This document shows, in pieces, positions 1 through 8,328 of a stretch of DNA of 10,793 bases. Where the stretch lies: contig SLDB01000360.1 in assembly GCA_007125475.1 (NCBI GenBank), positions 1-10,793 of the forward strand, written 5' to 3'. The DNA is from Nitriliruptoraceae bacterium. Its GTDB lineage: Bacteria > Actinomycetota > Nitriliruptoria > Nitriliruptorales > Nitriliruptoraceae. Below the pieces are notes generated by a model. It saw only the letters and a list, made by a program, of their open reading frames with translations. It had not been told where the DNA came from and searched no databases. The translations under genes were made by a program, and so were the position numbers. How positions within the stretch are numbered: position 1 is the first letter of the stretch; each line of letters begins with the position of its first letter.

Positions 1-227
1 CCGTGTTCCCCGACATCGACCTGGGATCGTGCCGCATGGCCGTCGAACGCCTCCGTCTGCTGGTCCCCGACCACGAGACCTGCTCGGCCGGCATCGCGGT
101 GTACCACGAGGGCGACGACGTCGACGACCTCGTCTCGCGGGCCGACGAGGCCCTCTACGCCGCCAAGCGGGTGGGGCGCGACCGGACCGTGGTGCACGAC
201 CCGGCAACGCCCACACCGCGGCGGTGA
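1..227 (+). CDS. C-terminal end of a GGDEF-domain protein (diguanylate cyclase), partial
   Basis: The reading frame is open to the left window edge (frame beginning at base 3) and stops with TGA at 225-227, so only about the last 74 residues are visible. They match the end of a GGDEF domain: an AVERLR helix, the SAGIAVY strand that corresponds to the usual SIGVA, then the signature helix DLVSRADEALYAAKRVGRDR. In this family that part packs against the catalytic core, which makes cyclic di-GMP from two GTP. The GGDEF motif itself, the inhibitory site and any sensory domain lie outside the window, so catalytic activity cannot be judged. About ten residues (PATPTPRR region) follow the domain, so GGDEF is the last domain of the protein. 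The family call is firm; active versus degenerate enzyme is unknown. Confidence 0.88.
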   Translation, partial: VFPDIDLGSCRMAVERLRLLVPDHETCSAGIAVYHEGDDVDDLVSRADEALYAAKRVGRDRTVVHDPATPTPRR

Positions 228-239
228 GGTCGTCGGGCG

Positions 240-273
240 GCCATCGACCGCATGGCTGCGGCCGGCATCGGCC
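240..273 (+). terminator. Possible weak terminator: two adjacent small hairpins after the GGDEF gene
   Basis: Just downstream of the GGDEF stop are two short inverted repeats. The first is GCCAT (240-244) with ATGGC (252-256) around a 7-nt loop. The second is GGCCG (260-264) with CGGCC (269-273) around GCAT. There is no T-run after either, so this is not a classical intrinsic terminator. Placement after a stop and before the next gene's ribosome binding site is the main support, and short GC stems are common by chance at this composition. Confidence 0.22.
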
Positions 274-303
274 ACCCGCCGGGAGGGCCCGACCACGGTG
301 CCG

Positions 304-311
304 TAGGCTCG
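304..311 (+). promoter_or_regulatory. Candidate -10 element (TAGGCTCG) upstream of the DUF5998-like gene
   Basis: TAGGCT at 304-309 fits the actinobacterial TANNNT -10 pattern and lies about 50 nt before the ATG at 359. The same octamer TAGGCTCG recurs at 1726-1733 upstream of gyrB, which makes a promoter role more likely than either site alone. No convincing -35 hexamer is seen at 16-18 bp upstream. Confidence 0.33.
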
Positions 312-358
312 CCACGACCCGGTCCGGTCACCGGGGTGTGCACCGGAGAGGACCAGCG

Positions 359-907
359 ATGACCCAGTGGAAGCACCACCTCGACCCCTTGGACCAGGAG
401 GGACACGGCTGGCGGTGCGCCGACCGACTCGAGGACCTGCTCGCCGGCGAAGAGGTCCTCGACGTCACCGCCGGGATCGAGCGGGACGTCTGCGACGACG
501 GCCACGTCCACACCGACGTCACTCTCGGGCTCCTCACCGCGTCCCGCCTGCTGCACGTCGTGGCCGGTGACGCTCACCATGTCACCGACGAGCACGAGCT
601 CGGCCTGCAGTTCGACACGGCCGTGCTCCCCCTGTCGGCGATCCGTGACGTCTCGGTCAGCTGCTGGAGCGGGAACGACGGACCGGTGGCCGAGGTCATC
701 GTCCCCCGCCCGGGTTCCGGCTGGCAGGCCGTCGGCGACATCCACGACTGCGGCGACCCCGAGTGCGACATCCCCCCCGGGTCGGTCCGCCTCGAGGCGC
801 GGAGCGAAGCGGTGACGTTCCTGGCCGCCGGGCGGGGGGCCGACGAACTGCTGCGCTTCGCCGGTGGGCTGTCCCGGGCCGTCGGCGCCGACCGCCGCAC
901 ACCCTGA
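359..907 (+). CDS. DUF5998-like conserved hypothetical protein (182 aa)
   Basis: The ATG at 359 is preceded by a good purine-rich ribosome binding site (GGAGAGGA, 345-352) six bases upstream; this fixes the start and rules out the longer upstream frame, whose translation is Arg/Pro-rich nonsense. The product is acidic, with no signal peptide or membrane segment, so probably cytosolic. By memory it resembles the actinobacterial DUF5998 family. It has an N-terminal helix region with LEDLLAGEEVLD, a strand-rich middle (VTLGLLTASRLLHVV, then LPLSAIRDVSVS), the characteristic CGDPEC segment (about residues 131-136), and a C-terminal helix ending in a LLRFAGGLSRAVG-like stretch. The cysteine pair hints at a metal site or structural role, but no catalytic motif is recognisable and no function is claimed. 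It is convergent with the epimerase gene, with 40 nt between stops. The family assignment is moderately sure. Confidence 0.82.
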   Translation: MTQWKHHLDPLDQEGHGWRCADRLEDLLAGEEVLDVTAGIERDVCDDGHVHTDVTLGLLTASRLLHVVAGDAHHVTDEHELGLQFDTAVLPLSAIRDVSVSCWSGNDGPVAEVIVPRPGSGWQAVGDIHDCGDPECDIPPGSVRLEARSEAVTFLAAGRGADELLRFAGGLSRAVGADRRTP

Positions 908-947
908 CACCGCCGCACGGAGCCCGGTCGGGTGGGCGCCACAGCGC

Positions 948-1508
948 TCACGTGGGCCGGCGCAGCCGGGGGTGGTCGCCGAAGCGTTCGCGCAGGGTCG
1001 GGTTGGCCGCGTCGGCCGGTGACAGCACCGGGTCGGTGACCGGCCACGCCACGGCGAGGTCGGGGTCGTCCCAGGCGACCGCGCGCTTGTCGGCGTCCGG
1101 CGACCACTCGGCGGTGACGAGGTAGACGTAGTCGACGTCCGTGACCGCGCAGTAGGCGTTGGCGAGCCCGTCGGCGAGGAACAGCGCCGCAGCACTCCCC
1201 GGTGGGTCGCCGAGGAGGAACGTCTCGGTCGCACCGAACGTCGGGCTGTCGACCCGCACGTCGGCGATGGCGCAGAACGCCGTACCCCGCACGACGTACA
1301 CGAGCTTCGACCACGGTTCGGCGTGAAACCCCCGCAGGCCGCCGGCGACGGTGTGGGCGTGATTGACCTGGCGGAACTCGGGCAGCACCCCTGCGGCCGC
1401 ACCGAGCTCACCGACCCGCACCACTTCGCGGAACCAACCCCGCTCGTCGACGGCGGCTCCTGCGCCGACCACCAGCAGCCCCGGGATCCGGGTGTCCTCG
1501 ACCACCAC
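948..1508 (-). CDS. RmlC-like dTDP-4-dehydrorhamnose 3,5-epimerase family protein
   Basis: A cupin-fold sugar-nucleotide epimerase of about 186 aa, the usual size for RmlC, which inverts C3 and/or C5 of dTDP-4-keto-6-deoxyhexoses on the way to dTDP-L-rhamnose or related sugars. With GTG 1508 as residue 1, the family landmarks are DERGWFRE (21-28), RQVNHAHT (46-53), GGLRGFH (56-62, holding the catalytic-base His), KLVYVVRG (68-75), VDSPTFG (86-92), the YVYLVT tyrosine region (127-132) and WDDPDLAVAWP (146-156). The usual AHGF segment reads LANAY (115-119), so one conserved active-site-region His is missing. I recall similar replacements in some actinobacterial homologues, so the gene is probably intact but may differ in specificity. 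The start is uncertain: GTG 1508 or 1505 matches the family N-terminus, whereas ATG 1643 would add an Arg/Pro-rich tail that looks non-coding. No other deoxysugar genes are visible nearby. Confidence 0.83.
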   Translation of the reverse strand: MVVEDTRIPGLLVVGAGAAVDERGWFREVVRVGELGAAAGVLPEFRQVNHAHTVAGGLRGFHAEPWSKLVYVVRGTAFCAIADVRVDSPTFGATETFLLGDPPGSAAALFLADGLANAYCAVTDVDYVYLVTAEWSPDADKRAVAWDDPDLAVAWPVTDPVLSPADAANPTLRERFGDHPRLRRPT

Positions 1509-1709
1509 TCCCCCATGCTCGCGGTCACGGTCACCGAGCAGCGACGCCGCCCCGGGCGGACGGGGCACGGCACGCGACCAACGGACGCTACCCGGGATCG
1601 GGGTGCGGCGACGAGGCCGCCGGGGGGGACGACGAACCCGCACGGGAACGGGAACACGTACGGAGCCTGCCTGCGCGCATCCACCGGGGCACCGAGGCGG
1701 TCGCGGCGA

Positions 1710-1723
1710 CGAACGCCTGTTCG
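1710..1723. promoter_or_regulatory. Putative LexA-binding site (SOS box) upstream of the gyrB-gyrA pair
   Basis: CGAACGCCTGTTCG is a perfect 5+5 inverted repeat with a 4-base spacer. It is identical in both half-sites to the CGAAC-N4-GTTCG core recognised by LexA of Bacillus and mycobacteria. It ends two bases before the -10-like TAGGCT, so a bound repressor would cover the promoter spacer. I noticed no other copy of the full pattern while reading the window. The outer bases are A and C rather than the T and A of the extended mycobacterial consensus. LexA control is inferred from pattern and position only. Confidence 0.6.
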
Positions 1724-1725
1724 CC

Positions 1726-1731
1726 TAGGCT
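1726..1731 (+). promoter_or_regulatory. Candidate -10 element (TAGGCT) for the gyrB-gyrA transcription unit
   Basis: TAGGCT fits TANNNT, is followed by CG as at 304-311, and sits directly after the SOS-box-like repeat. TAG-containing hexamers are scarce in DNA this GC-rich. No good -35 is present at 1703-1708 (GCGGCG), so the promoter would rely on the -10 or on an activator. Confidence 0.4.
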
Positions 1732-1747
1732 CGTCGGTGCACCATGC

Positions 1748-1760
1748 GGTGGGTCCCACC
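1748..1760. promoter_or_regulatory. 13-bp palindrome in the presumed gyrB leader
   Basis: GGTGGG-T-CCCACC is a perfect odd-length palindrome shortly downstream of the likely transcription start. Its left half lies within GCGGTGGG (1746-1753), repeated at 1772-1779, 26 bp away. It could be an operator for another regulator; the one-base loop makes an RNA hairpin of the full length unlikely. Chance occurrence is possible. Confidence 0.3.
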
Positions 1761-1918
1761 ACGGCCACGACGCGGTGGGGTTCCTCAGCGACACCGCCGG
1801 CGCCCGTTACCGTTGCGGCGGCGACGCCCGGGTCCGTCGCCGAGGGCGCATGGCGCACCACACGATCGTGAACGACGGTGCCGGCGACGGCACCACCGAC
1901 CACACCTGCGGAGCATCG

Positions 1919-3838
1919 GTGAGCGACTACAACGCGAAGAGCATCAGCGTCCTCAAAGGGCTCGAGGGCGTGCGCCGGCGCCCCGCGATGTACATCGGTT
2001 CCACCGACCAGCGCGGCCTGCACCACCTGGTGTGGGAGGTCGTCGACAACGCCGTCGACGAGCACCTCGCCGGCCACGCATCGACGATCACGGTGCGGTT
2101 GCGTGACGACGACGGCGTGGAGGTCTCCGACGACGGCCGCGGCATCCCCATCGACGTGCACCCCACCGAGGGTGTTCCGGCGGTCGAGTTGGCGCTGACC
2201 ACGTTGCACGCCGGTGGGAAGTTCGATCGTCAGTCCTACGCGGTCTCCGGAGGTCTGCACGGCGTCGGCGTCTCGGTCGTCAACGCCCTGTCCTCCCGGA
2301 CCGAGGTCGAGGTGGTCCGCGACGGTGCACGGCACACCATCGCGTTCTCCCGTGGCCCGAGGACCGAGGATCTCGCGCGCACTCCGGGAAAGGCCACCGG
2401 GAGCGGGACCACCGTGCGGTACTGGCCCGACCCGGAGATCTTCGAGGTCACCGGCGTCGACCACGACGCCGTCGCCCAGCGGCTGCGAGAGACCGCACTG
2501 CTGAACCCGGGGCTGTCGCTGACGATCATCGACGAGCGCGACGGGCGGTCGCAGACGTTCCGTTACCGCCACGGGCTGCGCGACTTCGTCGGACAGCTCC
2601 TCGGTGGCCGCGAAGCGATCACCTCGACACTCGAGGTCCACGACGAGCGAACCTACGAGGGGCACGCCCTCGCCCTCGACGCGGCGTTCACCTGGTCCGA
2701 CGACTTCCACGACGACCGGCTCCGCAGCTACGTCAACATCGTGCGCACCGCCGACGGCGGTACCCATGAGGAAGGGTTCCGCCGGGCCCTGACCTCGACG
2801 CTGAACCGCTTCGGACGCGACTCGGGCGCCCTGCTGAAGAAGGACCCGAACCTCACCGGCGACGACGTACGCGAAGGGCTGGTCGCCGTCGTCTCCGTCA
2901 AGCTCCCCGACCCGCAGTTCGAGGGGCAGACCAAGGGCCGGCTGGGCTCGACGATCGCCCGCTCGTACGTCGAACAGGTCGTCGCCGAGTCCTTCACGGC
3001 CTGGCTCACCTCCCACAAGGCCATGGGGCGTCGGATCGTCAAGCGCGCCGCGGTCGCCGCGAAGGCCCGCCAGGCCGCGAAGGCGGCCCGTGAGCTGACC
3101 CGCCGCAAGGGGTTGCTCGACTCCCAGTCGGCGGGGCTCCCCGGCAAACTCGCCGACTGCACCTCACGCGATCCCTCCGAGACGGAGCTGTACGTCGTCG
3201 AGGGGGACTCCGCCGGCGGGTCGTCGAAGGCCGCCCGCGACCGCCACACCCAGGCGATCCTGCCGCTCCGCGGCAAGGTGCTGAACGTCGAGAAGTCGCA
3301 GCTCACCCGGGTGCTGCAGAACACCGAGATCCAGGCCCTGGTGAAGGCGATCGGCACCGGCGTCGGCGACGCCTACGACCACGACCGGCTGCGGTACGAC
3401 AAGATCGTGCTGATGGCCGACGCCGACGTCGACGGTGGGCACATCACCACCCTGCTGCTGACGTTCTTCTACCGGTTGGCGCCGGCACTGATCGAGAAGG
3501 GCCACCTCTACCTCGCCCAGCCACCGCTGTACCAGCTCAGGCGCCGCGGGCGGGTCGCCTACGCGATGTCGGATCCGGAGCGCGAACAGCTGCTGCGCCA
3601 CCAGTTCAAGGGCACCGGGCACGTCGAGGTCCAGCGGTTCAAGGGGCTCGGGGAGATGGACGCCGAACAACTGTGGGCGACGACGATGGACCCCCAGCGT
3701 CGCACCCTGCTGCGGGTGAACATCGAGGACGCCCTGCGCGCCGACGAACTGTTCGTCCTGCTGATGGGGAACCAGACCGACCCCCGCCGCGACTGGATCG
3801 TCTCGAACGCGAAGTTCGCCACGAACGTCGACGTGTGA
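1919..3838 (+). CDS. gyrB: Type IIA DNA topoisomerase ATPase subunit (DNA gyrase subunit B type)
   Basis: A 639-residue ATPase/Toprim subunit that, with the GyrA-type partner encoded next, passes one DNA duplex through another using ATP. The GHKL ATPase domain shows EVVDNAVDE (catalytic Glu40, Mg-binding Asn44), DDGRGIP (71-77), LHAGGKF (96-102) and the ATP lid GGLHGVG (111-117); the transducer has the QTK loop (337-339). The Toprim domain has EGDSAGG (428-434) and DADVDGGH (501-508). PLRGKVLNVEK and the VQRFKGLGEMD stretch are GyrB-like rather than ParE-like, and there is no large C-terminal insertion, as in other Gram-positive GyrB. All metal ligands are present, so the enzyme should be active. 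The start at GTG 1919 has GGAG (1910-1913) five bases upstream and matches the family N-terminus; an in-frame ATG at 1850 with GAGG at 1842-1845 is the alternative. A secondary topoisomerase IV role (ParE) is possible. Confidence 0.95.
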   Translation: MSDYNAKSISVLKGLEGVRRRPAMYIGSTDQRGLHHLVWEVVDNAVDEHLAGHASTITVRLRDDDGVEVSDDGRGIPIDVHPTEGVPAVELALTTLHAGGKFDRQSYAVSGGLHGVGVSVVNALSSRTEVEVVRDGARHTIAFSRGPRTEDLARTPGKATGSGTTVRYWPDPEIFEVTGVDHDAVAQRLRETALLNPGLSLTIIDERDGRSQTFRYRHGLRDFVGQLLGGREAITSTLEVHDERTYEGHALALDAAFTWSDDFHDDRLRSYVNIVRTADGGTHEEGFRRALTSTLNRFGRDSGALLKKDPNLTGDDVREGLVAVVSVKLPDPQFEGQTKGRLGSTIARSYVEQVVAESFTAWLTSHKAMGRRIVKRAAVAAKARQAAKAARELTRRKGLLDSQSAGLPGKLADCTSRDPSETELYVVEGDSAGGSSKAARDRHTQAILPLRGKVLNVEKSQLTRVLQNTEIQALVKAIGTGVGDAYDHDRLRYDKIVLMADADVDGGHITTLLLTFFYRLAPALIEKGHLYLAQPPLYQLRRRGRVAYAMSDPEREQLLRHQFKGTGHVEVQRFKGLGEMDAEQLWATTMDPQRRTLLRVNIEDALRADELFVLLMGNQTDPRRDWIVSNAKFATNVDV

Positions 3839-3933
3839 ACCCCGCCACACGCCGCCGGTGTCACCCGGTGCGCCGCCCATGAGGCACCGACCTGGGAACC
3901 GCCGCACCGGACCGGTTGTCCCCGGGTCCCCGA

Positions 3934-3965
3934 CACCGATCACGACCACCGAACCCGAGCACCGA
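3934..3965 (+). repeat. Three CACCGA repeats at 13-nt period in the gyrB-gyrA spacer
   Basis: The 150-nt spacer between gyrB and gyrA (3839-3988) has no gene. It contains CACCGA at 3934-3939, 3947-3952 and 3960-3965, exactly 13 nt apart, in a C-rich, G-poor stretch. A short inverted repeat (CGGTGC 3866-3871 with GCACCG 3884-3889, 12-nt loop) lies just upstream. The C-rich, weakly structured RNA would resemble a Rho loading region, or it may simply keep the gyrA start open. The repeat itself is seen directly; any function is speculation. Confidence 0.35.
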
Positions 3966-3988
3966 CCACCCCCGCACGGAGCCCGACG

Positions 3989-6383
<2,395 letters not shown>

Positions 6384-6391
<8 letters not shown>

Positions 6392-6479
6392 GTGCCGGGT
6401 CGCGGCGCACCTCCGGCTCCCGCAGCCCGGCCCGCGTGAGTGCCGGGTGTCCGCGTACCGCCGGCTACCGCAACCCGGC
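6384..6479. repeat. 48-bp tandem duplication spanning the convergent gyrA / phosphomutase gene ends
   Basis: Unit 1 (6384-6431) and unit 2 (6432-6479) are head-to-tail copies matching at 41 of 48 positions by direct comparison. The first 17 bases (CCGCGTGAGTGCCGGGT) and the GCCCGGC/ACCCGGC ends are nearly invariant. Unit 1 holds the gyrA stop (6389-6391), and unit 2 holds the phosphomutase stop (6465-6467, minus strand). Read on the minus strand, unit 1 encodes LTRAGLRE in the frame matching the mutase end LTAAGLR, so the unit looks derived from the mutase 3' end. A degenerate third copy may continue after 6479. Confidence 0.8.
6394..6479. terminator. Tandem GC hairpins between convergent genes, possible bidirectional terminator
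   Basis: Each 48-bp repeat unit can fold. In unit 1, GCCGGG (6394-6399) pairs with CCCGGC (6426-6431), and inside it GCGG (6402-6405) pairs with CCGC (6420-6423). In unit 2, GCCGGGT (6442-6448) pairs with ACCCGGC (6473-6479). The seventh pair is T-G in unit 1 and T-A in unit 2, so pairing is kept in both. There is no T-run on either strand, so factor-independent termination is uncertain, but position between two converging genes fits a transcription barrier. Confidence 0.4.
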
Positions 6480-8315
6480 CGCGGTGAGCAGGGCCTCGGC
6501 GACCGCGTCGGCCTCCGCAGCCAACGCGTCGCTGACCGCGTCGACCTCCTCGACCGACCCGGTCTCGCCCCTCAGGTCCACGTACGCCTTGCACTTTGGT
6601 TCCGTCCCCGACGGACGGATCATCGCGCGCCCGTCGTCGAGCTCGAACACCACCAGCTCGTGGGCGGCCAACCACGGTGGCCGGTCCTCGGCACCGTGAC
6701 GCAGGTCGGTCACCGACACCACCCGGTGACCGGCCAGGGACTCGGGCGGCTCGAGGTCACGCATCGCGGCCGCGATCCGGGCCGCGCCGGCGGCACCGGT
6801 GTGTGTCACCGAACGCTGCCGGCTCACCCAGGTGCCGTGCTCGACACACAGCTCACACCAACGCCCCCAGACGCTCACCCCACGCCCGGCCAGCGCCCGC
6901 GCCGCATCGGCGAACACGACCGCCGCCCCGATCCCGTCCTTGTCGGCGACGACCGTGCCGACGCTGGACCCGAGCGCCTCCTCGAAGCCGTACACGAACG
7001 TGAACCCCTCCGTCGCCGCCAGGTGCCGCGCCGCCGAGGCGATCCACTTGAACCCGGTGAGCGTCACCTCCGAACGCGCACCGTGACTCGCCGCGACGTC
7101 GTGCACCATCGGCGTCGAGACGATGCTGGAGACCACCAGGGGCCGGGGGACGGTGGTGTTCGCCAGCAGGTGGTCGGCGAGCAGCACCCCGATCTGGTTC
7201 CCCGTCAGGGGACGGAACCCACCGGCCGGGTGCGGCACCGCCGCGGCGAGCCGGTCGGCGTCGGGATCGTTCGCCAGCAGGACGTCGGCACCGACGGCGT
7301 CGGCGAGCGCCAACGCGGCGTCGAGGGCCCCGGGCTCCTCCGGGTTCGGGAACCGCACGGTCGGGAACTCACCGTCGGGTTCGGCCTGCTCGGCCACGAC
7401 GTGGACGTCGTCGTACCCGGCCTCGGCCAGGGCGCGCCCGACCAGCCGTCCACCCACCCCGTGCAACGGGGTGTACACCAGCGTCGGCGGCGGTCCGTCG
7501 ACCCGAGGTCGTGCCGCCGCCAGGGCGGCGAGGTACGCCTCGATCACCTCCTCGCCGAGCTCCTCGATCCCGGCGGCGGGTCCGGGTGGACCGGCACCGC
7601 GTTCGGACGGCGCGGCCCCGCCAACGTCGGCGCCGACGTCAGCGCCAGCGTCGGCGGTGTCGCGGACCGTGGCGATCCGGTCGACCTCGGCAGCGGGGCC
7701 GACCGCCGCGATCGCGGCGGCGATGGCCTCGTCCTCCGGCGGCACGATCTGCCCGGCCCCTTCGCCGTACACCTTGTAGCCGTTGTCCTCGGCCGGGTTG
7801 TGCGACGCGGTGATCACCACCGCCGCGGCGGCGTCGAAGTGCCGCTGGGCGAACGCGACCAAAGGGGTGGGCTGGTGGGTGGGGAACCACCGCACCCGGA
7901 TCCCGGCGGCCGCCAGCACCCCCACCGTGTCGATGGCGAACGTCTCCGAGTCACGACGCGCGTCGAACCCCACGACCACCCCGCGCTCCGACGCGTCGTC
8001 GTGGGTGGCCAGCAGGTGATCGGCGAGACCCCGGGTGGTGCGGATCACCACCGCACGGTTCATCCGGTTCGGGCCGGCCCCCACCCGCGCCCGCAGCCCC
8101 GCGGTACCGAACGTGAGCGAGGCGCCCACGCGGTCGGCGAGGCCGTCGAGGTCGCCGGCGTCGACGAGTGCGGCGAGCTCGGTACGGGTGACCGGGTCGG
8201 GGTCACCGGCGATCCACCGTCGGGCGGCGGCGGCCAGGTCGGCCGGGGCGTTGAGGGACGTGGCGGCCCCGGAGTCGTCGGCGGGGGGCGTGTCGGCCCC
8301 GGTGGTGTCGGTCAC
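6465..8315 (-). CDS. Phosphoglucomutase/phosphomannomutase (alpha-D-phosphohexomutase family)
   Basis: A 616-residue phosphohexomutase that interconverts hexose 1- and 6-phosphates (glucose and/or mannose) through a phosphoserine. All four family motifs are present: N-terminal FGTAGLRARVG and NRMN; the active-site loop TASHNP with phosphoserine Ser171; the Mg-binding loop DPDADR (350-355); the sugar-binding loop GFEEALGS (443-450); and the phosphate-binding loop RPSGTEP (567-573). By memory the overall pattern is closest to mycobacterial PmmB. It is longer than that roughly 530-residue protein because of a low-complexity N-terminus of about 30 residues and an Ala/Gly/Pro-rich insert near residues 220-255. 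The start at GTG 8315 lies 13 nt after the acyl-CoA dehydrogenase stop, with TGAGG overlapping that stop, so the two are probably translationally coupled. The frame's longer ATG at 8549 would overlap the dehydrogenase deeply and is rejected. Glucose versus mannose preference cannot be read from sequence. Confidence 0.93.
   Translation of the reverse strand: MTDTTGADTPPADDSGAATSLNAPADLAAAARRWIAGDPDPVTRTELAALVDAGDLDGLADRVGASLTFGTAGLRARVGAGPNRMNRAVVIRTTRGLADHLLATHDDASERGVVVGFDARRDSETFAIDTVGVLAAAGIRVRWFPTHQPTPLVAFAQRHFDAAAAVVITASHNPAEDNGYKVYGEGAGQIVPPEDEAIAAAIAAVGPAAEVDRIATVRDTADAGADVGADVGGAAPSERGAGPPGPAAGIEELGEEVIEAYLAALAAARPRVDGPPPTLVYTPLHGVGGRLVGRALAEAGYDDVHVVAEQAEPDGEFPTVRFPNPEEPGALDAALALADAVGADVLLANDPDADRLAAAVPHPAGGFRPLTGNQIGVLLADHLLANTTVPRPLVVSSIVSTPMVHDVAASHGARSEVTLTGFKWIASAARHLAATEGFTFVYGFEEALGSSVGTVVADKDGIGAAVVFADAARALAGRGVSVWGRWCELCVEHGTWVSRQRSVTHTGAAGAARIAAAMRDLEPPESLAGHRVVSVTDLRHGAEDRPPWLAAHELVVFELDDGRAMIRPSGTEPKCKAYVDLRGETGSVEEVDAVSDALAAEADAVAEALLTAAGLR
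7620..7655. repeat. Three 12-bp tandem repeats inside the phosphomutase gene
   Basis: Plus-strand units 7620-7631, 7632-7643 and 7644-7655 follow the pattern GCC-RRC-GTC-RGC. On the coding (minus) strand they encode ADxG-like tetrapeptides (DAGADVGADVGG). The repeat sits in the Ala/Gly-rich insert that lengthens this mutase and lies between core motifs, so it is probably a surface loop that can change length without loss of activity. Confidence 0.6.
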
Positions 8316-8328
8316 GGCCGGTGTCGCC

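Larger units (their letters stand above)
1509..1918. other. Divergent intergenic region between the epimerase gene and gyrB
   Basis: About 410 bp without a convincing gene; the reading frames here give Arg/Pro/Gly-rich low-complexity translations. It should hold the promoters of both flanking genes. On the plus strand it contains the SOS-box-like inverted repeat (1710-1723), a -10-like TAGGCT (1726-1731), a palindrome (1748-1760), and two copies of GCGGTGGG (1746-1753 and 1772-1779). On the minus strand TAGCGT (1590-1585) could be a -10 for the epimerase gene, with no clear -35. The gyrB-side leader would be about 180 nt if transcription starts just after 1731, unless the ATG at 1850 is the true start. 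Confidence 0.6.

Noticed and set aside
29..358. Upstream extension of the DUF5998-like frame to base 29.
   Set aside because: It overlaps the GGDEF gene, gives an Arg/Pro-rich translation, and a strong ribosome binding site stands before ATG 359.
908..947. A terminator between the convergent DUF5998-like and epimerase genes.
   Set aside because: Only CCCG/CGGG with a two-base loop and an AGCGCT palindrome are present in the 40-nt gap; neither makes a stable hairpin.
1509..1643. N-terminal extension of the RmlC-like protein to ATG 1643.
   Set aside because: The extra 45 residues are Arg/Pro-rich and absent from RmlC proteins; the family N-terminus fits GTG 1508 or 1505.
155..3016. A 953-codon open frame on the minus strand across the left part of the window.
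   Set aside because: It is antisense to gyrB and the DUF5998-like gene and runs in another frame through the epimerase gene. The translation has no recognisable domain; long antisense frames are expected at this GC content because stop codons are rare.
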